Shown: positions 1 to 9,246 of the stretch, piece by piece
How the letters are laid out: each line of letters starts with the position of its first letter
Numbering within the stretch: position 1 is the first letter of the stretch
NCBI GenBank assembly: GCA_040881985.1
Contig: JBBECE010000018.1
Location: forward strand, 1-27,522
From: JBBECE01 sp040881985
Lineage (GTDB): Bacteria > Pseudomonadota > Alphaproteobacteria > Rhizobiales > Devosiaceae
DNA length: 27,522 bases
Direction of reading: 5' to 3'
Made by a program: the position numbers and the translations under genes
The notes under the pieces: generated by a model
The model's input: only the letters and a program-made list of their open reading frames with translations
Database searches by the model: none
What the model was told of the DNA's origin: nothing

Positions 1-379
1 CGGTTGCCATTGCGGCTCGCACGACGGAGCCCGATCGGTAGGCTTTGTCCACGCCGCCACTACAACACTATCAGACCTCACAGCGCGCTCGGCTACAGGC
101 CGCCGGCGCCAGAAACACTCCTCCTGTTAGACCAGGAGCCACCGATGCACTAACATTGCTCCCGGACCACTCAGATGGGGCAGGTCAAAATGAGCTGGAA
201 GTCACAACCCCTGTCATGGTTGAGCCCGGCCGCATCGCCATCGGGAGCACCGGCGCGCCGGTTCGTGGTTAAATCATGCGCCGGGATGAGGACATTGTCT
301 CTCTGCCGCCGCGCGACAAGCAGGCAAGCTACCCTCCGAACGGAGGCAGGCCTGGCGGTTGAGAGCACGGGGAGCGGGA
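1..379. other. Upstream region, no gene recognised
   Basis: Short open frames exist on both strands here, but none has a convincing ribosome binding site, conserved motif or membrane/signal segment. The stretch probably holds the promoter and leader of the ABC operon that starts at 380, or decayed sequence. I could not identify a specific promoter. A ribosome binding site (GGGGAG, about 369-374) lies just before the first ATG of the operon. Confidence 0.4.
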
Positions 380-1288
380 ATGTTCGAAACGACCGCGCCT
401 GACAGGGGACCCGCCGCGGGCCGCCCGGTAGGGGCTCCCTCCGTCATCGGCAGCCTCTTGCGCCGTCCACCGGCCGTTTTCGGTCTGTTGATCATCGGCG
501 TCGTCGTGGCAGCGGCAATCTTCGCACCGCTGATCGCGCCATTCGATCCGGGCATGCAATTCTTTGAGGGTCTGACCCTGCAAGGAGCACCGCTGCCTCC
601 CAACGCCGACTTTTGGCTAGGTTCCGATCTGCTCGGGCGGGACCTTCTTAGCCGACTCATTTTCGGCGCCCAAACCTCGCTCGTCATTGGCATCGTCGCC
701 AATGGTGTTGCGGTGTTCATCGGCGCCGTCGTGGGCATCACCGCCGGTTATTTCCGCGGCTGGGTGGGGGCGGTGCTCATGCGTTTCACCGACCTGATGA
801 TGTCGTTTCCGGCCCTGCTGCTTGCCATCGTGCTCGCCGCCAATTTCAGGCCGACCCTGTGGATCGTCGCCATGGTCATCGCCATGGTCAACTGGGTGCA
901 GGTGGCGCGGGTGCTCTATACCGAGACCCGCTCGCTAGCCGAACGCGAATTCATTGAAGCCGAGCGCTCCCTGGGAGCCAGCGCCGGGCTCATCCTGTGG
1001 CGCCACATTCTGCCGCACCTGGTATCGACCATCGTGGTTTGGGCTACCCTGGGCATCTCCACCACGGTTCTATTGGAGGCAACCCTGAGCTTTCTGGGCA
1101 TCGGGGTACAGCCGCCGACACCCTCCTGGGGCAACATCATCTTCGAGAGCCAGACCTATTTCTCTTCGGCGCCTTGGCTGGTCTTTATTCCAGGGGCTGC
1201 CATCGTCCTTCTGGCGCTGTCCTTCAACCTTGTCGGGGACGCCTTGCGCGAGATCCTCGATCCGACCATGCGCGGGAATTTCAATTGA
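380..1288 (+). CDS. ABC transporter permease, DppC/OppC type
   Basis: Inner-membrane permease subunit of a peptide/nickel-type ABC importer. The 302-residue product has the family layout: a short cytoplasmic N-terminus, a first membrane segment near residues 30-55, a periplasmic loop containing the DppC-typical stretch around FWLGSDLLGRDLLSRL, then further hydrophobic segments. The EAA loop that docks on the ATPase is visible as EAERSLGASAGLILWRHILP. I chose the ATG at 380, which follows GGGGAG at good spacing, over an upstream TTG at 359. Its stop overlaps the next permease start (TTGA), indicating translational coupling. It partners the DppB-like permease, the binding protein and the fused ATPase downstream. 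The family is certain. The substrate is not, although the hydrolase in the operon hints at an amide-containing solute. Confidence 0.93.
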   Translation: MFETTAPDRGPAAGRPVGAPSVIGSLLRRPPAVFGLLIIGVVVAAAIFAPLIAPFDPGMQFFEGLTLQGAPLPPNADFWLGSDLLGRDLLSRLIFGAQTSLVIGIVANGVAVFIGAVVGITAGYFRGWVGAVLMRFTDLMMSFPALLLAIVLAANFRPTLWIVAMVIAMVNWVQVARVLYTETRSLAEREFIEAERSLGASAGLILWRHILPHLVSTIVVWATLGISTTVLLEATLSFLGIGVQPPTPSWGNIIFESQTYFSSAPWLVFIPGAAIVLLALSFNLVGDALREILDPTMRGNFN

Positions 1289-2205
1289 CCGGTTACCTCG
1301 CCAGACGTCTTGGCCAGGCGCTGCTTATCTTGCTGGGCATCAGCCTGGTTACCTTTGTCCTCCTGTACCTGCTCCCTGCCGATCCGGTCCGCCAGATCGC
1401 CGGACGCAGCGCAACCGCCCAAACGGTCGAAAACATTCGCGAACAGCTGGGACTCAACCTGCCGTTCTACGAACAGTACGCGCGCTATCTCGGTGCTTTG
1501 CTACGTGGTGATCTCGGTCGCTCGTACTTGCAAAAGACCGAAGTTTCGGCGTTGATCGCGTCGCGCCTGCCGGCCACTTTGCTGCTCATGGTCGGGGCCA
1601 TCGGCTGCGAACTCGTCGTCGGTCTGACTATGGGTCTGATCGCCGCGGTCCGACGCGGCTCGTTCCTCGACAACGCCCTGATGATTGCGTCTTTCATCGG
1701 CGTTTCGGCGCCGCAATTCGTCATCGGTATCCTGTTGCTCTATGTCTTTGCCGTTCAGCTCGGCTGGTTTCCGATCGGGGGCTATGGTACTTTTCAGCAC
1801 TTGGTGCTGCCCTCGCTGACCCTGGGACTCTTAGGCTCCGGCTGGTATGCGCGCATGATGCGCTCGGAGATGCTGGACGTCCTGCGCCTGGACTACATCC
1901 GTACCGCCCATGCCAAGGGTCTCAAGGGCTGGAAGGTTCTCATCGGGCACGCCTTGCCCAATGCCATTCTGCCGATCATCGCCATGATCGGCATCGATAT
2001 CGGAATGTTCATGTCGGGCATCGTGGTTGTCGAAAGCGTCTTCGGTTGGCCCGGGATCGGCCAACTCGCCTGGCAGGCAATTCAACGTGTCGATGTCCCG
2101 ATCATCATGGGCGTTACGCTGATTTCGGCCTGCGCCATCGTCTTGGGCAACCTGCTCGCGGATGTGGTTGCCCCCTTCATCGATCCGCGGATCAAGGCGC
2201 GCTGA
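1285..2205 (+). CDS. ABC transporter permease, DppB/OppB type
   Basis: Second inner-membrane permease of the importer. The protein starts (M)TGYLARRLGQALLILLGI and continues with the conserved DppB N-terminal signature, including LLPADPVRQIAG and a LGLNLPFYEQYARYL segment. The EAA loop reads YIRTAHAKGLKGWKVLIGHA, and the C-terminus is the usual IDPRIKAR. The open frame extends far upstream in another frame of the dppC-like gene. I place the start at the TTG at 1285 because it overlaps the preceding stop and yields the family's usual length (306 residues). The rare start codon plus stop/start overlap suggests expression depends on re-initiation after dppC. Having the C-type permease before the B-type reverses the common dppBC order. 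Confidence 0.9.
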   Translation: MTGYLARRLGQALLILLGISLVTFVLLYLLPADPVRQIAGRSATAQTVENIREQLGLNLPFYEQYARYLGALLRGDLGRSYLQKTEVSALIASRLPATLLLMVGAIGCELVVGLTMGLIAAVRRGSFLDNALMIASFIGVSAPQFVIGILLLYVFAVQLGWFPIGGYGTFQHLVLPSLTLGLLGSGWYARMMRSEMLDVLRLDYIRTAHAKGLKGWKVLIGHALPNAILPIIAMIGIDIGMFMSGIVVVESVFGWPGIGQLAWQAIQRVDVPIIMGVTLISACAIVLGNLLADVVAPFIDPRIKAR

Positions 2206-2250
2206 TCGAATTTGATGAAATCCAGCGCGTACACAAAGGGAGAAACGAAC

Positions 2251-3870
2251 ATGCGAAACCAACTTTTGGCTCCAGTGGCGCTCGCCGCCATCCTGGCGGC
2301 AGGCACCGGCGCCTTTGCCCAGGACGAAAAACAGGGCGGCTCGATGATCGTCACCTACAAGGACGACGTCTCTACCCTCGATCCTGCCATCGGCTACGAC
2401 TGGCAGAACTGGTCGATGATCAAGTCTCTGTTCGACGGTCTGATGGACTATGAGCCGGGCACCTCGACCCTGAAACTGGACCTGGCCGAGGCCCTCACCA
2501 TCTCCGATGACGGCATGACCTACACCTTCATGCTGCGGCACGGCGTACGGTTCCATAATGGCCGCGAGATGACCGCCGACGACGTCAAATATTCCCTCGA
2601 TCGGGCCACCGACCCCGCCACCCAGAGCCCGGGAGCCGGCTTCTTTGCGTCGATCAAGGGGTTCGATGCCGCGTCCTCCGGCGACGCCGTGGGGCTCGAA
2701 GGGGTCACTGTGGTGGACCCCTACACCGTCAAGATCGAGCTTACGCGCCCCGACGCCACCTTCCTGCACGTTATGGCCATCAACTTCGCATCGGTCGTGC
2801 CGGTTGAGGCCGTGCAAGAGTTCGGGGCCGATTTCGGCAAGCATCCGGTTGGAACCGGCGCCTTCAAGCTCGAGGAATGGACCCTCGGCCAGCGCTTGGT
2901 TTTCGCGCGCAACGCCGACTACTGGAAAGCCGGGATTCCCAAGCTCGACCAGATCACTTTCGAGGTTGGCCAGGAGCCGACAGTGGCCCTGCTGCGGATG
3001 CAGAGTGGGGAAGTCGACATTCTCGGCGACGGCATTCCTCCCGCCCAATTTCTTGAGGTCACGAACGACGCCGCCTACACCGACTTGATCATTGAGGGCG
3101 GCCAGTTGCAAACCGGCTACATCACGATGAACGTCAACACCACACCGCTCGACAACGTCCTGGTGCGCAGAGCCATCAACATGGCCATCAACAAGGACCG
3201 GATCGTGCGGATCATTAACGGGCGTGCCCTCGTCGCCAACCAGCCCCTACCGCCCACGATGCCCGGCTTTGCGCCGGACTATGAGGGCTATCCGTACGAC
3301 GTGGACGGGGCTCGGGCGCTGCTGGCCGAGGCCGGCATACCCGACGGTTTCACCACCGAACTGTATGTCTACAATACCGATCCGAACCCGCGGATCGCCC
3401 AGGCGATCCAGCAGGACCTAGCCGCGATCGGCATTACCGCCGATATCAAATCGCTGGCACAGGCGAACGTCATTGAAGCGGGCGGCAATGGCAGTGCTCC
3501 GATGATCTGGTCGGGCGGCATGGCCTGGATCGCCGACTTCCCCGATCCGTCCAACTTTTACGGACCCATCTTGGGCTGTGCGGGCGCGGAAGCGGGCGGC
3601 TGGAACTGGGCGAAGTACTGCAATCCGGAACTCGACGCCAAGGCCACCGAAGCGGACTCGATCACCGATGCCGCCATGCAGTCCAAACGCGTGCAGATGT
3701 GGAGAGACATCTTCCTCAGCGTGATGGATGACGCGCCGTGGGTGCCGATCTTCAACGAGCAGCGCTTTACCATGCGGTCCGGACGTCTGGGCGGGCCCGA
3801 CGCGATTTTCGTCGATCCTGTCCACATTCCGGTCGCCTATGACTACGTCTTCGCCAACGATGCGCAGTAG
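2251..3870 (+). CDS. Periplasmic peptide/solute-binding protein (SBP_bac_5)
   Basis: Extracytoplasmic receptor of the importer, 539 residues. An N-terminal signal peptide is clear: a basic start (MRNQLL), a hydrophobic core and a probable cut after AFA near residue 23. The mature part shows family-5 hallmarks: DPAIGYDWQNWSMIKSLFDGL early, TYTFMLRHGVRFHNGREMTADDVKYSLDR in the middle, then KHPVGTGAFKLEEW. No lipobox cysteine is seen, so it should be a free periplasmic protein. I chose the ATG at 2251 over an in-frame ATG at 2212 because it follows AAGGGAG and starts directly with the signal peptide. Its end overlaps the start of the amidase gene by 11 bases. The ligand cannot be read from sequence. 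Confidence 0.93.
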   Translation: MRNQLLAPVALAAILAAGTGAFAQDEKQGGSMIVTYKDDVSTLDPAIGYDWQNWSMIKSLFDGLMDYEPGTSTLKLDLAEALTISDDGMTYTFMLRHGVRFHNGREMTADDVKYSLDRATDPATQSPGAGFFASIKGFDAASSGDAVGLEGVTVVDPYTVKIELTRPDATFLHVMAINFASVVPVEAVQEFGADFGKHPVGTGAFKLEEWTLGQRLVFARNADYWKAGIPKLDQITFEVGQEPTVALLRMQSGEVDILGDGIPPAQFLEVTNDAAYTDLIIEGGQLQTGYITMNVNTTPLDNVLVRRAINMAINKDRIVRIINGRALVANQPLPPTMPGFAPDYEGYPYDVDGARALLAEAGIPDGFTTELYVYNTDPNPRIAQAIQQDLAAIGITADIKSLAQANVIEAGGNGSAPMIWSGGMAWIADFPDPSNFYGPILGCAGAEAGGWNWAKYCNPELDAKATEADSITDAAMQSKRVQMWRDIFLSVMDDAPWVPIFNEQRFTMRSGRLGGPDAIFVDPVHIPVAYDYVFANDAQ

Positions 3871-4804
3871 CCGCGATTACACCATTCACGGCCTGCATCA
3901 TCACTTCGGGTGGGATCATTCGATCCCACCCGTCGAGCGGGTTTCGGCGGGTTCGACCGTCCTGTTCAAGTGCCTGGACAGCGGGGACGGCCAATTCACC
4001 CCGGACAGTGGCGTCGAGGCGGTTTCCGGGCTCGACTTCTCCAGGGTCAATCCGGTAACCGGGCCGGTCTACGTCGAGGGGGCCGAGCCCGGCGATGCCC
4101 TCAAGGTCACGATCGATGCCTTCGAGCCGTCTGGCTTCGGCTGGACCGCCAATATTCCCGGCTTCGGCCTGTTGGCCGATCAATTCAGGCAGCCGGCCCT
4201 GTCATTGTGGACTTATGACAGCCAGGCGTTGACGCCGGCGCTGTTTTCGTCCCGCGCCCGGGTGCCGCTCAAGCCCTTTGCCGGGACCATGGGCCTCGCC
4301 CCGGCAGAGCCGGGCCTGCATTCGGTCGTGCCGCCCCGGCGGGTCGGCGGCAATCTCGATATCCGCGACCTTGCGGCCGGATCGGTGCTCTACCTTCCGG
4401 TCGAAGTCGCCGGGGCCCTGTTTTCGGTGGGGGACACCCACGCCGCGCAGGGCGACGGCGAGGTCTGCGGAACGGCAATCGAAAGCCAGATGAACGTGGC
4501 CCTCACGTTCGATCTGGTGAAAGCCGCGAACCTCTCGATGCCGCGATTCACCACCCCGGGACCGGTGACCCGTCATCTCGATGCCAAAGGGTATGAAGTG
4601 ACCACCGGCATCGGCCCCGATCTGATGGAGGGCGCGCGCGCGGCGGTGGCCAACATGGTCGATTTTTTGGGGGCGCGGCACGGCCTCAGTGCGGTCGACG
4701 CCTACATGCTGTGTTCGGTCTGCGGCGATCTGCGGATATCGGAAATCGTTGATATGCCCAATTGGGTCGTGTCGTTCTACTTTCCGCGCATCGTTTTTGA
4801 ATAG
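3860..4804 (+). CDS. Acetamidase/formamidase family hydrolase
   Basis: Predicted amide hydrolase of the FmdA/AmdA family, which releases ammonia from formamide, acetamide or similar small amides. The 314-residue product carries family stretches in order: HHHFGWDHSIPPV near residue 13, MGLAPAEPG in the middle, GGNLDIRDL, then the conserved VGDTHAAQGDGEVCGTAIES block. There is no signal peptide, so it acts in the cytoplasm. The ATG at 3860 lies inside the end of the binding-protein gene, so the two are translationally linked. The open frame reaches further upstream, but that part overlaps the binding protein and looks non-coding. Its place inside the transporter operon suggests that the imported molecule, or a derivative, is an amide. 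Related enzymes act on varied amides, so the exact substrate is unknown. Confidence 0.88.
   Translation: MRSSRDYTIHGLHHHFGWDHSIPPVERVSAGSTVLFKCLDSGDGQFTPDSGVEAVSGLDFSRVNPVTGPVYVEGAEPGDALKVTIDAFEPSGFGWTANIPGFGLLADQFRQPALSLWTYDSQALTPALFSSRARVPLKPFAGTMGLAPAEPGLHSVVPPRRVGGNLDIRDLAAGSVLYLPVEVAGALFSVGDTHAAQGDGEVCGTAIESQMNVALTFDLVKAANLSMPRFTTPGPVTRHLDAKGYEVTTGIGPDLMEGARAAVANMVDFLGARHGLSAVDAYMLCSVCGDLRISEIVDMPNWVVSFYFPRIVFE
3907..3932 (+). other. Perfect 11-bp hairpin inside the start of the amidase gene
   Basis: Arms CGGGTGGGATC and GATCCCACCCG are exact reverse complements around a 4-base loop (ATTC). It begins 47 bases into the amidase coding sequence and 36 bases after the binding-protein stop. 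No T-run follows, so it is not a classical intrinsic terminator. It could protect the upstream binding-protein mRNA from 3' decay or damp downstream translation. The codons GWDHSIPPV are conserved in the family, so part of the match may be coincidental. Confidence 0.5.
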
Positions 4805-4834
4805 GCCGCCGGACCCCGCCTGAAGAGAAAGAGC

Positions 4835-6616
<1,782 letters not shown>

Positions 6617-6650
6617 CACGATGCGCTGGCGGAAGATCGAAACGGTGCAG

Positions 6651-7462
6651 GGACACTGTCAGAGGAAACTCGCTTGAGACGAGCGGGGCCACCTTCTAAC
6701 TTTGGCGGATGAAGAATCCTTTCCGCTATTTCAAAACATCGCCCGCGATCATCCGCCCGGCGGTGATGCTGTACGTCCGGTTTCTGCTATCGTTGCGGAA
6801 CGTCGAGGACCTGCTCGATGAGCGCGGAATTGATGTCAGCCATGAGGCTATCCGCTTCCGGTGGAACCGTTTTGGCCCGCTGTTCGCCGCGGAGATCCGC
6901 AGATGCAGGGCCCGGCGGATGCGATCTTGGCCCCAGTGGAAGTGGCATCTCGACGAGGTGTTCGTGAAGATCAATGGCGAGACCCATTGCCTCTGGCGCG
7001 CCGTTGATCACGAGGGCGGGGTGCTCGAGGCCTACGTCTCGAAGAGGCCACCGCGGGGCAGCCCTGAAGTTCCTGCGAAAAGCGATGAAGCGATATGGCT
7101 CCCCCAAGATCGTTGTGACCGACAAGCTGCGATCCTATCGCGCCGCAATGAAGGATCTTGGCATAGCCGATCGCCAGCAAACGGGACGCTGGCCGAACAA
7201 TCGGGCGGAACACTCACATTTGCCATTCCGACGACGAGAACGGGCGATGCTGCGTTTTCGATGCATCCGAAGTTTGCAGAAGTTCGCCGCCGTTCATTCC
7301 TCGGTCCACAACCACTTCAACCAAGAACGCCATCTCTACAGCCGCTACATCTTCAAACAAAACCGTGCCGCCGCTCTCGATGAATGGCGTCAGCTCGGCG
7401 CTGCCTGAGCCAAGGCCTGTCGGGGAGAGCTGAGACCAGTTCGCGTTAGTCTGACAGCACCG
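6651..7462 (+). mobile_element. IS6-family insertion sequence, decayed
   Basis: About 0.8 kb, the usual size for IS6 elements, with one transposase gene filling most of it. Imperfect inverted ends share the core CTGTCAGA (6656-6663 on the + strand and, inverted, about 7448-7455) followed by an A-rich match. I could not find a convincing 8-base target duplication, so the exact ends are approximate. The transposase is frameshifted, so the copy is probably immobile unless helped in trans. Confidence 0.6.
6709..7408 (+). pseudogene. IS6-family DDE transposase, frameshifted
   Basis: The N-terminal part (MKNPFRYFKTSPAIIRPAVM onward) reads in one frame up to about 7050. It includes the helix-turn-helix region and the first catalytic Asp in WHLDEVFVKING. 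The rest continues in the +1 frame from about 7050 to the stop at 7406-7408, with the second Asp in VVTDKLRSY, the catalytic Glu in NNRAEHSH, and the C-terminal HNHFNQERHLYSR motif. Joining the two frames gives a full-length IS6/IS26-type transposase of about 230 residues, so a one-base insertion (or two-base loss) near 7045-7060 broke it. A sequencing error in the proline/glycine-rich GC run cannot be excluded. Confidence 0.85.
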
Positions 7463-7593
7463 GCCGGGCGCAGCCTCGTGCCGCTGGGGACAGGCAAGAC
7501 TTACACGGTCGTCTTCCCACAAGGGCCACAAGGGAGCGGCGGGCTGCGGATCGCCAACCCATTCCCCGACCCAATTGCCCCACTCGTCGAGGT

Positions 7594-7695
7594 TCAGGGC
7601 GTTATTTGCAGCTCCCTGACTCCTTCCAGAACGAGCCGGAAATTAGGGCAAGGCACAAAGCACATAGTTCTATGAGTGTTCAGGAACGGCAGCCA
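7594..7695 (-). pseudogene. Gene fragment similar to the small ORF at 24.4 kb
   Basis: On the minus strand this reads WLPFLNTHRTMCFVPCPNFR and then LVLEGVRELQITP before a stop (7594-7596). The minus-strand ORF at 24392-24547 reads WLPFLNTFRTMCLAPETEFR and then LVIEEIRKMRLAA. The shared protein pattern, with third-position changes in the DNA, shows these are homologous coding sequences. Here an in-frame TAG lies one codon upstream of the Trp, so only a C-terminal piece remains. I do not recognise the family. It sits beside the IS6 remnant, consistent with rearrangement debris. The remainder of 7409-7816 holds no gene I can support. Confidence 0.5.
7675..7695. repeat. 21-base exact repeat, copy 1
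   Basis: The 21 bases here (starting AGTGTTCAGG) are identical to 24473-24493, almost 17 kb away. The match lies inside the homologous coding fragment described at 7594-7695, and the flanking similarity is weaker. Confidence 0.8.
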
Positions 7696-7816
7696 GCTCT
7701 ACCAAAGGCCCAGCTCAGGAGCGTGACGCCTGGGCGTCGCGAAACTCATTTTGGCTGCACGAATTTGGGCTGACGCGGGTATCCTACCGCACAAGATACC
7801 AGGATGTTGGCGAGTC

Positions 7817-8307
7817 ATGGACGGCACAACAACGCTTACCCTTTGGCACCTTCCTCTATCGGCACTCGGCCCCGCTGCCCTAGCTGCATTGGTAGGTATC
7901 TTTGCACCCTTGCTGGCGGAGTGGCAGAGGCAGGACCGGGAACGCCAACGGCGCGAGTTCAAAACTTTGAGGAATTGGTGGCTGCTTTGTTTGGACACAA
8001 GCATTGGCTTGAACAGGCAAGCAGCAACCGCGTTTTGGGTCATGAAATAGTTATGGAGGTGACTCCCACGGCAAAGGCATTAGCTATCATGAACGCATAT
8101 TTTCAGAGTTTCGAAGAGCAAATGGATGCGCTCGACAAGACGGCGCACGACTACGAGATGTGGATGTTGAGTGCCGGGCAAGCGCGGCTTCGTTCGGAGC
8201 CCGACTACACATCCGGTTTTCAGGAGGCGTTTTCCCCGTACGCAAAGCGTCTCACCAACCTTCTTGTGGATTTGAGCGAATACGCAAAAGATGAGTTTCA
8301 GCGATGA
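7817..8307 (+). pseudogene. Frameshifted membrane-anchored hypothetical protein
   Basis: One frame gives a start MDGTTTLTLWHLPLSALGPA, a single hydrophobic membrane segment (about residues 15-38), then a charged WQRQDRERQRREFKTL linker. After about 7960 that frame turns into low-quality sequence. A second frame then continues naturally with FEELVAALFGHKHWLEQ and a long, probably helical, soluble part to the stop at 8305-8307. Joined, they would give a protein of about 160 residues with an N-terminal anchor and a cytoplasmic helical domain. I do not recognise the family. The lower GC of the 3' half, compared with the flanking operons, suggests acquired DNA. A sequencing error instead of true decay is possible. 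Confidence 0.5.
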
Positions 8308-8349
8308 GAATTGTTGTCAGAAATTGTCCGTCGCTTGGGCTCCGCTAGT

Positions 8350-8377
8350 CTTGGTTCGAATCCGGGTCCCCACCGCA
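8350..8377 (+). other. tRNA 3'-end-like fragment
   Basis: The bases form a T-arm: stem CTTGG / CCGGG with two G-T wobbles, a 7-base loop TTCGAAT, and the invariant G53-C61 pair. They are followed by a 7-base acceptor-like strand TCCCCAC, one discriminator base and GCA. No matching 5' half (GTGGGGA) or anticodon arm is visible upstream, so it is not a complete tRNA. Such fragments often mark attachment sites of integrative elements. The rest of 8308-8577 holds nothing I can name. Confidence 0.35.
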
Positions 8378-8577
8378 TGAACTGGCCTGCCGCCAATGGA
8401 GGGGCGATCGAGCAAATCAAGATTGGGCAAGGAAGTGGGCACAAACTCCAATGATTCAAAGATAGCTATTTCATATCAAAAAGTTGGAGAATCATGTTGG
8501 CGGAGCTGAGATCCGCAATCGGCTGGCGCACTGACGTTGGCTCGCCCGGTATCGCAACACGTTCGCACCCCGGCAAT

Positions 8578-9081
8578 TCAGAATCCGCCAACCTTGGCGA
8601 AGTGCCGTTTGGCGTCGCCGACCATGCGCGTGGTGCACCAGTGGGCGTAGGCATTGCCGAACAGAAGGCCCAGGAGGCGCGGCAACCCCGCTGCGGGCAG
8701 TGCGTATTCGATGAAAACCCGCAGCCGGGCCGAGTTGCCCTGAGGCGCTATTTCCAGACCCATCCGGTACTGACCGATGACCCACAGATTGGGTTCGCCA
8801 ACGGTCTCCCAGACCTTCCGGCCGGAGGGCTCCCGCTGGGTGACCACCTCATCGACCGAGAGCGGGATTCCCAGAATCGCGCCCTTGAAGCCGAACTTCG
8901 ATCCGACCGAACGCGCCCCAGCCGCGTCGAGATAAATCTCCATGCGGGATCCCAACATCATCCACGAGGATTTGTTCATGTGGGCTGAGAGATTCTTGTG
9001 ATCGTCGAGGAAGAAGAAAACTTTGTCCCCCGGTGCGTTTATGGTCGCGATGGTATCGGCGGATCGCGGGAATGCTTGCAT
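8578..9081 (-). CDS. SRPBCC (START/Bet v1-like) family protein
   Basis: A 167-residue protein with the SRPBCC pattern: an N-terminal strand (SADTIATINAPGDKVFFFLDD) and the first helix, then alternating strands through VGSKFGFKGAILGIPLSVDE and KVWETVGEPNLWVIGQYRM, and a long C-terminal helix (TTRMVGDAKRHFAK). These proteins form a hydrophobic ligand pocket; the ligand is unknown. The start at 9081 has GGGAG about 9 bases upstream. A perfect FNR/FixK box at 9151-9164 and a TAATCT hexamer place a promoter just upstream, so the gene probably has its own anaerobically controlled transcript, separate from the phosphoketolase operon that ends at 9247. Confidence 0.75.
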   Translation of the reverse strand: MQAFPRSADTIATINAPGDKVFFFLDDHKNLSAHMNKSSWMMLGSRMEIYLDAAGARSVGSKFGFKGAILGIPLSVDEVVTQREPSGRKVWETVGEPNLWVIGQYRMGLEIAPQGNSARLRVFIEYALPAAGLPRLLGLLFGNAYAHWCTTRMVGDAKRHFAKVGGF

Positions 9082-9150
9082 GGCTTCAACTCCCTTTCCG
9101 GCGCATCGGCGCCATCTGTAGAAGATTAGGCCGGCCGCCGGGCTTGGGGG

Positions 9151-9164
9151 TTGATCCGGGTCAA
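9151..9164 (-). promoter_or_regulatory. FNR/FixK-type box upstream of the SRPBCC gene
   Basis: TTGATCCGGGTCAA matches TTGA-N6-TCAA exactly. On the minus strand, TAATCT (9123-9128) lies at the distance of a -10 element when the box is centred at -41.5, the class II FNR geometry. The predicted transcript start is near 9116, leaving a leader of about 35 bases with the ribosome binding site. Confidence 0.7.
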
Positions 9165-9246
9165 ATCGTCAATTCAGGGCGCCGCCGGGCGCCGGCTCCG
9201 ACGCCTGCATCGCCAGCGTGACCACAGGCCGGCATCGCGTACGAAT

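Noticed and set aside
45..272. Short + strand frame near the window start
   Set aside because: No ribosome binding site or recognisable motif, and it competes with other frames of similar length.
1831..3111. Minus-strand open frame of 426 codons opposite the binding protein
   Set aside because: It overlaps two well-supported genes, has no motif and no plausible start context.
9178..9193. GGCGCC-GCCG-GGCGCC hairpin after phosphoketolase as a terminator
   Set aside because: The 6-base stem is made of a self-complementary GC word common in this DNA and no T-run follows on the minus strand.
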